A DNA stretch of 64,000 bases, from the NCBI GenBank assembly GCA_029262995.1, contig JAJCYH010000028.1:18137-82136 (forward strand), read 5' to 3'. Made by a program: the position numbers and the translations under genes. Positions 46,098 to 54,305 of the stretch are shown piece by piece. This stretch comes from Saprospiraceae bacterium (GTDB lineage: Bacteria > Bacteroidota > Bacteroidia > Chitinophagales > Saprospiraceae). Under the pieces are notes generated by a model. That model made no database searches. It had not been told where the DNA came from and saw only the letters and a list, made by a program, of their open reading frames with translations. How positions within the stretch are numbered: the stretch's first letter is position 1; each line of letters begins with the position of its first letter.

Positions 46098-47519
46098 ATG
46101 CAAATTCAATTCTCTGATATTGAGCTAAAAATAGCGAAAGCTGTTTCTGAGGCTTCTCGCCAATTGAGGTTTCCTTGTTATTTCGTTGGTGGTTTTGTAC
46201 GTGACAAACTCATTGATAGACAATCAAAAGATATTGATATTGTATGTGTGGGTGATGGTATTCTATTGGCGCAAAAGCTTTCTGAGATTTTAAAGATTGA
46301 GACTGAAGTTGTTGTTTTCAAGCGATTTGGTACCGCAATGGTTAAATACCGTGATCTTGAATTGGAGTTTGTTGGTGCCAGAAAAGAATCTTATTATGAA
46401 TCTTCGAGAAAGCCAGAAATACAATCAGGGACATTGCAAGATGATCAAGAAAGAAGAGATTTTACAATAAACGCACTTGCCGTATCTCTCAACGAAAGTA
46501 ATTTTGGAAAGATCTTGGACCCTTTTAACGGTATTGATGATATCAATATGGGTATTATAAGGACACCACTTGAACCAGGAAAAACATTTTCTGATGACCC
46601 ATTGCGAATGATGAGGGCTGTTCGTTTTGCCAGCCAACTTGGATTCAGAATTGATGATGTTACTTTTAATGGCATAAAAGAGTATAAAGAAAGAATTCAT
46701 ATTGTATCTGCAGAAAGGATTTCAGTTGAACTAAATAAAATCATCCTTTCTGAAAAGCCTTCAATTGGATTCAACTTGCTCTCAGATGCTGGTTTGCTAG
46801 CGATTATCTTTCCAGAATTCGAGGACCTGCGCGGAGTTGAGATTATCAATGACATTGGGCATAAAGATAATTATTATCATACCCTTCAGGTGCTTGATAA
46901 CTTAAGTGAAGATAGTGATAAGCTTTGGTTAAGATGGGCAGCTATATTACATGATATTGCTAAGCCAGCTACAAAAAGATTTGACAATGATCATGGTTGG
47001 ACATTTCATGGTCATGAAGTGGTAGGGGAGCGTATGGTACCTAAAATTTTCAAGAGATTTAAATTGCCCTTGGATGGAAAAATGAAATACGTTCAAAAAA
47101 TGGTCCGCTTACATTTGCGGCCAATAAGTTTGACTAAAACGGAAATAACAGAATCAGCAATCAGAAGACTGTTGTTTGACGCCGGTGAAGATATTGATGA
47201 TTTAATGCTGTTATGCAAGGCAGATATTACTTCAAAAAATGAAATTAAGGTTAAAAGGATTAAGGCTAATTATGAAATCGTCAAGGACAAATTGGTTTCG
47301 GTAGAAGAGAAGGATAAAATTCGTAATTGGCAGCCACCAATAGATGGTAAAACAATTATGGAAACATTTAACATTGCTCCTTCGAAGTTAGTAGGCGAAA
47401 TTAAAATGTCAATTAGAGAGGCAATTCTGGATGGAGAGATTCCTAACGAGTATGAAGATGCATATCAATTTATGATCAAGAAAGCAATAACGCTTGGAAT
47501 AGAATTACCTAAACAATAA
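46098..47519 (+). CDS. cca: CCA tRNA nucleotidyltransferase with HD domain
   Basis: A 473-residue enzyme that adds or repairs the CCA end of tRNAs. The class II nucleotidyltransferase head domain shows CYFVGGFVRDKL, the metal-binding DxD in SKDIDIVCVG, and RRDFTINALAVSL. The neck has DPLRMMRAVRFASQLGF. The C-terminal half holds an HD phosphohydrolase domain (LHDIAKPATKRF ... HGHEVVG), as in the CCA-adding enzymes of many Bacteroidota. The start ATG directly follows the TAA of dusB without a spacer. Poly(A) polymerases share the head domain, but the HD domain and tRNA neighbour favour Cca. Confidence 0.93.
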   Translation: MQIQFSDIELKIAKAVSEASRQLRFPCYFVGGFVRDKLIDRQSKDIDIVCVGDGILLAQKLSEILKIETEVVVFKRFGTAMVKYRDLELEFVGARKESYYESSRKPEIQSGTLQDDQERRDFTINALAVSLNESNFGKILDPFNGIDDINMGIIRTPLEPGKTFSDDPLRMMRAVRFASQLGFRIDDVTFNGIKEYKERIHIVSAERISVELNKIILSEKPSIGFNLLSDAGLLAIIFPEFEDLRGVEIINDIGHKDNYYHTLQVLDNLSEDSDKLWLRWAAILHDIAKPATKRFDNDHGWTFHGHEVVGERMVPKIFKRFKLPLDGKMKYVQKMVRLHLRPISLTKTEITESAIRRLLFDAGEDIDDLMLLCKADITSKNEIKVKRIKANYEIVKDKLVSVEEKDKIRNWQPPIDGKTIMETFNIAPSKLVGEIKMSIREAILDGEIPNEYEDAYQFMIKKAITLGIELPKQ

Positions 47520-47523
47520 TTAC

Positions 47524-48459
47524 ATGTCATTAAAGCGTTGGTTACTGGAAGGAATTAAAAATCATATCCTGAAATGGCCAATAACTTTATTTCCCCAAAG
47601 GGATTTTTTCCCATCAGGTCATTTCCACAGTCCAATACCATCGTTTGATGATCTAAAGACTAAATTTAATCGTTGCGATTATCAAGATATTGAATTGAAT
47701 GAAGAACAACAATTTCATTTATTGAAAGAATTTTCCAATTATTATACGATGATACCATTTGGCGCAAAGCCCAAAATAAATCAAAATTATTATTTTCAAA
47801 ATAGATATTTTTCATACTCGGATGGGGTAATACTCTTTTGTATGTTATCTCATTTTAAGCCTAGAAAGATTATAGAAATTGGAGCAGGATTCTCTACAGC
47901 ATGTATGCTTGATACATTGGACCTTACAACTGTTAAAACCGATATTCATTGCTATACTATACAAGCGGATAAACTGGACGAATTGACTAAATTTTGCCCT
48001 GAAAATGTTCAATTAAATATTGAAGTTAAAGATATTCGTGAGGTACCGTTAGAATCTTTTAAGTGCTTGGTAGGAGGAGATATATTATTTGTAGACAGTT
48101 CCCATGTTAGTAAATACAACTCAGACCTTAACCAGATTCTATTTAAAATACTACCGATTCTTAATTCCAATGTATTTATTCATTTCCATGATATATTCAA
48201 GAATTTTGAATATCCTGAAGCCTGGCTAGATGAAGGAATTTATTGGAATGAACAGTACCTATTAAGAGCTTTTTTACAGAATAATTCTGACTATGAAATA
48301 ATTATTTATTCTGATTATTTGGAAGACAAATATCACAATTGGTATAAAGAGAATATGCCGCTTTGCCTAGAGACTCATGAAAAATATTCTATTGGTTCTC
48401 TAAAAGGTGAATATATAAAGGACTTAAGAGGTCAGAGTCTATGGCTTCGTAAAAAATAG
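47524..48459 (+). CDS. Class I SAM-dependent methyltransferase family protein
   Basis: A 311-residue soluble protein. Residues around 113-125 (PRKIIEIGAGFSTACML) form the SAM-binding loop I; DILFVDSSHVSKYNSD is the acidic motif followed by FIHFHDIF, typical of the Methyltransf_24 group. The order of motifs is normal, but the substrate is unknown. It begins 4 bases after cca and is thus part of the dusB-cca operon; a role in tRNA modification is conceivable only by position. Its group more often acts on small molecules or sugars. Its stop is 3 bases from the stop of the convergent DUF5686 gene. Confidence 0.8.
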   Translation: MSLKRWLLEGIKNHILKWPITLFPQRDFFPSGHFHSPIPSFDDLKTKFNRCDYQDIELNEEQQFHLLKEFSNYYTMIPFGAKPKINQNYYFQNRYFSYSDGVILFCMLSHFKPRKIIEIGAGFSTACMLDTLDLTTVKTDIHCYTIQADKLDELTKFCPENVQLNIEVKDIREVPLESFKCLVGGDILFVDSSHVSKYNSDLNQILFKILPILNSNVFIHFHDIFKNFEYPEAWLDEGIYWNEQYLLRAFLQNNSDYEIIIYSDYLEDKYHNWYKENMPLCLETHEKYSIGSLKGEYIKDLRGQSLWLRKK

Positions 48460-48462
48460 GTT

Positions 48463-51084
48463 TTAAAACTCCACTTTGACTCTTCCTCTGATACCTAATC
48501 CTTTTACACCAAAGACATTTTCAATATTCGGTCGATCCAAGTAATTGACTCTTTTGATCAAATCTAGTCTAAAGAACCTGAAGATATTATAAACACCAAA
48601 TCCATATTCTATATAAGGCACCTTAGGGTCAAATGCAGTAGTTGTATACTGACCATCAGTTGTCTGATTAAATTGTAATAAGTGTTCATTACCTTCAAAT
48701 AATGGATCATTTGCATCATCCAAACCACCATAAATACCTTTAAAAGTAATTACCTCTTTCAGCTTAAGTTTTTTAAGTAAAGGAATTCTATTGAAAATAT
48801 AGCCGTCAAAGAAATGCTGGAAATTAAGTCTAACATATTTGTCAGTGACAAACTCAATAAAATTCATTGTATTGAAAGACGTAGGTTGGAAGGAATATGC
48901 TTGGTTAGATTGCGGGATATACAATAGCACAAAAGGAATATTTTTTCCAAATACTCTTCCGATTTCAAATTGTAGATCTGATCTTCCAACAATGGACATC
49001 GAAACTCTTTTTTTGATTTGAAATGATACATTATGATAGGAATAATCTCCTCCAGCCATTTTAAGACCAGTACGGTAGCTTACTTGAAACCTAGGGTGAT
49101 CAGATTTTATTGGTGTTCTGACTTCTCTACCTTGAATAAATGAAGTATTAGGCGAATATTCGGCTGCAAAACTAAACTCTGAAGTGGTGATATCTGAAAT
49201 ATTAGGGATTTCCTGACTTCCTCCACTATTAAAAAAGGCAAGTGTTCCGTAAGCTTCTCGCATTCTTCTTTCAAGACCAAATTTGATAAAGCCAACTCCG
49301 CTTTCATTCACATAATCCAAATTGAAAGAATTGACAAAAAGCATTTGAGTAGCATCACCTCTTCTAAAACTTGTAAGTACGTTAGCTTCATCAATAAACT
49401 CAAGTTTTAATCCTGGGAAGATTACGTCGTGTTGGAAAGAGCCTAGTAAGTAATGTCTTGGGTTTTCGCGGTAATCCTCATTAAAGGAATACTTAACCGA
49501 TGCATTGTACTTGAATTTTTTGTCATTAGTTCCGTAAGCGCCATAAGTTCTAATCTGCCACCTTTGGGTTAATGCGTGACTTGTTTCCAGGCCTAATCGA
49601 AATCTTGAGCCTTCGGTTTGATTGTATGTATACATAGATGAAATCTTGCCTATATCCAAAGGTCCTGCTGGAAAATATCCTGTTGTTAGCACCTTTGTTG
49701 CATATACGAACCTTCTATAAGCAGGAACTATTTTTAAAGTATCTATCATATTGTAAATGCCTGCTTGCTTCTTTGTTAAGCTTTCTATTCTGTTGGTTTT
49801 CCAATATCCATCAGTTTTGTCCCATGCGTCAGGCATATCTGTAACATTTTCCGTATAATCGAAAACAGAGGGGTCGTCGGGAGGATTAAAATCGTGATTA
49901 CTAAAATTATTATATCGGGATGCATACATACCCATTCCACCTTTTGATAGGGAAATATCTAAAGTAATTTCATCTTTTTTTAAGATATAAATGCTATCTC
50001 TTTCATCAAATTCTTGAACGACTTTAATATCTCTAACAAAGTTCATTGAGATATCTTTTGTGATTCCGAGTACAGCCTTTAATAAAGTATATCTATTATC
50101 ATTTGAAATATAAATGTCTCCGGTAAAACCAATAAAGGCTTTGTTTCGTGGGATAAAAGCCAGATGAATAGCACTTTTATTATTAACATAGGTAGTGTCC
50201 AATATGTAGAATCGATAATAATTTAATGCCCAGGGTGCCATTGGACTTAAAAAATCATTATCAAGCAGTTTAACACTATTGTCATATAAGTTAACATCTT
50301 GATAGAGTAAGTCAATGATACTTGAAATAGACTGCATATCTAATGCCTCATCAAAGTTGGTCATTTTGATTGCTTTTCTTAGCTCTTTTTTAGCTTCTGG
50401 ATCTTTTCTATAATTAACCGTCGAAAGAATTTCTCTCATATAAATTGGCAGATATATACGGCCATTTACCGTGGAAGTATCTAGGTAATTCCAGAGGAAT
50501 TGGAAATTCCTAAATGCCTTCCTTTGTTTGAATTCTTCTGTAATGTTGTTAAGGTCAAGTTCTAACTTTTCATGTTGATCATAGCTGTAATATTCTAGGG
50601 CCTCAAGTTTGTTTCTGTCTCTATTCTCAATTACTTTTCTCATCAGATCTACGGCAGGGTTATTTTTTTTTCTATATTTCCCTTTTTTGCCGAGGATAGT
50701 AATTGACTCCAGTTGCAGACCTTCTTCTTCAAGGTAAAAATCCATGACTTGACGCTCTTCGGTTGATATTTCTCTTTCTAGTGTAGAATATCCTATAAAA
50801 GAGACCTGAATAGTATCAGACGGGTTTCTTGTCTGAATTAGATATTGACCATCGAGATCTGTAGAAACACCAACATAGGTACCTTTTAAAATTACATCAA
50901 CAAAAGGAAGAGCTTGTTTTGTCTTAGCGTCAAAAACGCGTCCTTTTATTGTTGTTAATTTCTGCCCAAAACTCATAGAAGACAACATGATTAAAAGACA
51001 GGAAAAAACAAACTTGTAAAGCAACCTTGGCTTTACAAGTCTTATATTTTGATTAATTACGAACAAGTGTGATTTTTTTTTCAA
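48463..51084 (-). CDS. Outer-membrane protein with CarboxypepD_reg-like and DUF5686 regions
   Basis: An 873-residue exported protein. The signal peptide ends MLSSMSFGQ (about residue 41). A CarboxypepD_reg-like beta sandwich (about 45-130, TIKGRVFDAKTKQALPFVDVILKG by position) is followed by the DUF5686 region, with NPAVDLMRKVIENRDRN, and a long C-terminal part of alternating strands that looks like an outer-membrane beta barrel ending in ...RGRVKVEF with a final aromatic residue. Proteins of this kind are common in Bacteroidota next to TonB-dependent systems but lack a known role. No ATG precedes the signal, so TTG at 51084 is used, with a directly upstream ATT as alternative. The N-terminal charged stretch before the signal core is long for the family. 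Confidence 0.85.
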   Translation of the reverse strand: MKKKSHLFVINQNIRLVKPRLLYKFVFSCLLIMLSSMSFGQKLTTIKGRVFDAKTKQALPFVDVILKGTYVGVSTDLDGQYLIQTRNPSDTIQVSFIGYSTLEREISTEERQVMDFYLEEEGLQLESITILGKKGKYRKKNNPAVDLMRKVIENRDRNKLEALEYYSYDQHEKLELDLNNITEEFKQRKAFRNFQFLWNYLDTSTVNGRIYLPIYMREILSTVNYRKDPEAKKELRKAIKMTNFDEALDMQSISSIIDLLYQDVNLYDNSVKLLDNDFLSPMAPWALNYYRFYILDTTYVNNKSAIHLAFIPRNKAFIGFTGDIYISNDNRYTLLKAVLGITKDISMNFVRDIKVVQEFDERDSIYILKKDEITLDISLSKGGMGMYASRYNNFSNHDFNPPDDPSVFDYTENVTDMPDAWDKTDGYWKTNRIESLTKKQAGIYNMIDTLKIVPAYRRFVYATKVLTTGYFPAGPLDIGKISSMYTYNQTEGSRFRLGLETSHALTQRWQIRTYGAYGTNDKKFKYNASVKYSFNEDYRENPRHYLLGSFQHDVIFPGLKLEFIDEANVLTSFRRGDATQMLFVNSFNLDYVNESGVGFIKFGLERRMREAYGTLAFFNSGGSQEIPNISDITTSEFSFAAEYSPNTSFIQGREVRTPIKSDHPRFQVSYRTGLKMAGGDYSYHNVSFQIKKRVSMSIVGRSDLQFEIGRVFGKNIPFVLLYIPQSNQAYSFQPTSFNTMNFIEFVTDKYVRLNFQHFFDGYIFNRIPLLKKLKLKEVITFKGIYGGLDDANDPLFEGNEHLLQFNQTTDGQYTTTAFDPKVPYIEYGFGVYNIFRFFRLDLIKRVNYLDRPNIENVFGVKGLGIRGRVKVEF

Positions 51085-51202
51085 AATTAAGCCTATAGAC
51101 TATATAATGAACTTATAGAAGATAAGTTTTATCTATTAATTTATTTTTTTGGTATAAAAAACGAAGAAAGAAAATCAGATTGTCTGTCAGAAGAGTAAAA
51201 AA

Positions 51203-52276
51203 CTAAAGTTTTTTTAGTTTGTCTACTATTCCAGCTGTAGCAAAACTCTGAATATCTCCATTTTCTGATCTGTAAAATAAGACTGCGTTAGTCTCAATAT
51301 TGTTGGCGAGCCATTCTTTGGTTCGTTTATAACCCATAACCATAAATGCAGTGGCTAAGGCATCAGCTTCCGCACAATTATCTTCAATAATAGTTACACC
51401 AAGTAAGGAGTTGATTTCTGGATACCCAGTATTAGGGTTAATTTCATGCCCATACAATAATCCATCTATATCATAATAATTCCTATAATTACCAGATGAA
51501 GCCATAGCTTGATCTGAGAGACTTATCAAAGCTTCGAAATCTGATAATTTCGCCGTTACTTCAGGCCTGCTTAATCCTATGGTCCAGGCTATGTTTTTAG
51601 AATTAACGCCACGACAATAGATTTCACCACCTATTTCAACCATGAAATTGTCAATTTCTACAGATTCTAAGTACTCAGATATATAGTCTACAGCATATCC
51701 TTTTGCAATAGCACTAAAGTCGATTTCGGCACCATTAGGTTTTGTGACTAGAATACTATCATTCTTATTTTCGAGAGACCATTTATTAAAGTCTGTTAGT
51801 TTAAGCAGTTGTTGGATCATTGAATCGTTAGCGCTTTCAATGGCTTTTTTCTCCTTATAACCGAAACCCCAATAATTTACAAGTGGCATAACGGAAGGAT
51901 CAAAGAATCCGCCAGTTGCAATAAATGCTTTTTTAGACAAACTAAAATTTTCTTCAAAATGATGATTTGAAGGAAGAACATAAACAAGCATATCTTGATT
52001 GTCCTCGCCTAAAAACGATGCTAAACTATCTTGGTTTATGATGGAAATGGTTGAACTATTAATATAGGTTGATACCGCATTGTTGATATCAACCAAAATT
52101 GAATCGACTTTTTGTTTTATATCTGACGGACCCTTGCTGTTATAACTTATATGATAACTAGTACCCATTGTCTTTCCGGATATCTTTTGATATTCAACGA
52201 ACTGGTAGCGTTTTTCATTTCTACACGAAAAAACGAGTAGAATAATGATAACAGATAAAATAAATTTTGTTTTCAA
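51203..52276 (-). CDS. apbE: FAD:protein FMN transferase (ApbE) lipoprotein
   Basis: A 357-residue exported enzyme that transfers FMN from FAD onto Thr/Ser of partner flavoproteins such as Rnf or Nqr subunits. The signal ends LLVFSC, with Cys as lipid site. Family marks are GKTMGTSYHISY, FFDPSVMPLVNYWGFG, IDFSAIAKGYAVD, NFMVEIGGEIYCRG and, near the end, EADALATAFMVMG with the metal-binding Asp. The only start that keeps the signal is TTG at 52276: an in-frame TAA lies three codons upstream. No Rnf or Nqr gene is in the window. Probably downstream in the same direction as the coiled-coil pair, 46 bases after it. Confidence 0.93.
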   Translation of the reverse strand: MKTKFILSVIIILLVFSCRNEKRYQFVEYQKISGKTMGTSYHISYNSKGPSDIKQKVDSILVDINNAVSTYINSSTISIINQDSLASFLGEDNQDMLVYVLPSNHHFEENFSLSKKAFIATGGFFDPSVMPLVNYWGFGYKEKKAIESANDSMIQQLLKLTDFNKWSLENKNDSILVTKPNGAEIDFSAIAKGYAVDYISEYLESVEIDNFMVEIGGEIYCRGVNSKNIAWTIGLSRPEVTAKLSDFEALISLSDQAMASSGNYRNYYDIDGLLYGHEINPNTGYPEINSLLGVTIIEDNCAEADALATAFMVMGYKRTKEWLANNIETNAVLFYRSENGDIQSFATAGIVDKLKKL

Positions 52277-52322
52277 TAATATATATTAAAGGCCACAGCA
52301 TTGTGACTTTAAGTATGAATGC

Positions 52323-53333
52323 TTAGTCAAATAAATTATTGTAATCGGATTTACCATTGTTTTCATCAGTCATTCTATCTGCTCTAGGCATGTTAAGATC
52401 AAAAGTTTCTTCCGTTTTTTCTTGTCCGCCTAAAAGTAGTAGAGTACTTTGTTTCTCATATTCTTCTAGCATTTTCATTCCCTTTTCTTCAAAAATACCA
52501 TTTTGAAGATCTATAGAGTTCATGAAATCAGAAGATAATTCCATAAACCTTTCCATTTCACCAACTTTATTAGCGACATCTTCAGCTATCCCTTCCATAG
52601 CTTGATCGAATAATGCTCGTTTGTCTGGATCGCCTTTAATAATACTCATTGCAGACTTCATAGCAGAATGAGAAGCTCTAATTGCTTTTCTTTCTTGTTC
52701 TTTAACTCTTACTTGATCTTTGGTGTCTTCAAGTAAAATTTCGGAGTTAGAGTACATTTTTGTAAGGACTCTGTATAAAACGGTTAATTTGCTGTGTAAT
52801 GCAGCATATTTTTTATTGGTTTCCTGTAATCGTGCTGCTTTTCGACTGCTTAATACCATCTGCTTTTCATTGTCTAACTCTTTAGCTTTTCTGGCAATAG
52901 CTAGATTACTTTCAATCTCTTCATTGTTTTTTCCAACTATATTTTTGAGATTTCTCATTTGACCCTTTAGGTTGCCAATTTGCTTGCCCATTTTTTTCAA
53001 ATTGTCTTCAAGATCAGAGATGTAATTTTTAAGGATACCTATAGGATCAATCGTAACAAATATGGAAGTCAGTTTTCTCATGAAACTTTGATACATATAT
53101 GAGAACAGATTACGAGTTCTTCCGTCCAATATCATATAGATTAATACACCAAGAACACCAAGACCAACTGCCAGACCAATTCCTTGTGTTACAAATGCAA
53201 GAATAGCTGCACTGTAGGTTACAAGTCCATATCCTAAAGCCCCTAGGATGGCAAGTAGAAATATGGCACCAGTTGTGCCTTCAGGTCTGCTCCAAAATGA
53301 CTTTTGTTTTGTTGAGTCTGTATATTCAGTCAT
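52323..53333 (-). CDS. Two-helix membrane protein with PspA-like coiled coil
   Basis: A 336-residue protein I cannot assign. Two membrane helices (about 22-42 and 48-68) are followed by DPIGILKNYISDLEDNLKKMGKQIG and a long charged coiled coil to about residue 230. The D-P-x-x-x-L...I.DLE..L.K pattern and the hairpin-like length recall PspA/IM30 (ESCRT-III-like) proteins, but with membrane anchors added at the N-terminus. After about 240 it has a shorter helical region and an acidic, disordered tail. It starts with ATG 10 bases after the other coiled-coil gene, so both are co-transcribed and may interact. PspA relationship is an inference from pattern, not a search. Confidence 0.7.
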   Translation of the reverse strand: MTEYTDSTKQKSFWSRPEGTTGAIFLLAILGALGYGLVTYSAAILAFVTQGIGLAVGLGVLGVLIYMILDGRTRNLFSYMYQSFMRKLTSIFVTIDPIGILKNYISDLEDNLKKMGKQIGNLKGQMRNLKNIVGKNNEEIESNLAIARKAKELDNEKQMVLSSRKAARLQETNKKYAALHSKLTVLYRVLTKMYSNSEILLEDTKDQVRVKEQERKAIRASHSAMKSAMSIIKGDPDKRALFDQAMEGIAEDVANKVGEMERFMELSSDFMNSIDLQNGIFEEKGMKMLEEYEKQSTLLLLGGQEKTEETFDLNMPRADRMTDENNGKSDYNNLFD

Positions 53334-53343
53334 GATTTTTTAT

Positions 53344-53898
53344 TTATAAAATTTGTTGAATGCGGTCAATATCTTTTGAAATATTTGAATTGATGATGTC
53401 GTAGACATCTAAGAATTTTTCTTTTGTCTTTTCAATTTTGGTTTTGGCTTCTTCAACGTCCTGATCGACGTTATCAATCCTTTCTTGGAAAATAGTAATC
53501 TCTCTTTCGAGTTCTTTAATTCTAGATTGATGTTCCTTTATTTTTTTTGCAAATTGATTTACTTCTGACTTACGGTCGTCAATTTGTGATCTTTGTTGAC
53601 CTAATACTGCTTGCGCAAAAGTTTCTCTTTCTGATTCAAGTGCATAGATATATTTACGTGCAGATTTCAATAAGTTTTCTTTGGTAAGTCCCAAAGTGGC
53701 AGCAGTAGTAAAAGCGGACCTAATGGCCATTTCTTCTGACATTTCCATTTTAAGAAGGGAAAATACAGATTGCTTGAATTTCAAATAATCAAATTGACCA
53801 TTTTCATGATTATGTTTGATAGCTTTTAATAAAGCATTTAAAGACTTTTCGTCTAAACCTTTTGTTTCGGGAAATAAATCTCTTAAATCAGTTGTCAT
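53344..53898 (-). CDS. Coiled-coil protein of unknown function
   Basis: A 184-residue soluble protein. The ATG at 53898 (MTTDLRDLFPETKGLDEKS) is preferred to the upstream TTG at 54003, whose extra 35 residues look unlike a protein N-terminus. The first 85 residues are globular and helical (LNALLKAIKHN, MAIRSAFTTAATLGLTKENLL); residues about 95-175 form a heptad-like coiled coil rich in Lys and Glu (QFAKKIKEHQSRIKELEREI). First gene of the pair with the PspA-like membrane protein. I do not recognise a family. Confidence 0.75.
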   Translation of the reverse strand: MTTDLRDLFPETKGLDEKSLNALLKAIKHNHENGQFDYLKFKQSVFSLLKMEMSEEMAIRSAFTTAATLGLTKENLLKSARKYIYALESERETFAQAVLGQQRSQIDDRKSEVNQFAKKIKEHQSRIKELEREITIFQERIDNVDQDVEEAKTKIEKTKEKFLDVYDIINSNISKDIDRIQQIL

Positions 53899-54305
53899 CG
53901 TCAATTTCAATTGGCGGTCAATATACAGTTTTGATTTAAAATCTAGCTCAATATTAGACCAAATATGGCTATCAAAGGAACAGTGTTCATAGAAATTAAA
54001 CAACAGATCTTGGAATTGATTCCCTGTAATCTGCTTTTTTTTTAAATAAAATCATTTGAGATAATGTAAACTACCTTACAAACTGATAATGGTGATTGCT
54101 ATTTTGTGGCATTGATTTTGAATAAAATGTAATTTAGCGAGCTATTTGTACCTTCAATCGCAGAGACATCAGGAAATACTCTTAATAAGTCTCTTCCCTT
54201 ATTTTATGTCCAACTCATTTGAATAGATCAATGTCAACATGGCAATTGATCCTTTTCAATATAGTTCAAGACAATTATAAACGCTATTTAAATAAATTGA
54301 GGGTA
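53899..54305. other. Gene-poor region between coiled-coil pair and giant gene C
   Basis: About 400 bases between two divergent genes. I see no good TAnnTTTG octamer; near matches are TATTTTG near 54100 and GCTATTTG near 54150, both one base short. A T9 run lies near 54037. No hairpin of note and no supported ORF. Confidence 0.4.

Noticed and set aside
54090..54160. Promoter -7 elements for gene C
   Set aside because: The near matches (TATTTTG and CTATTTG) are one base short of TAnnTTTG, and no -33 TTG is properly placed. AT-rich sequence makes such partial matches common.
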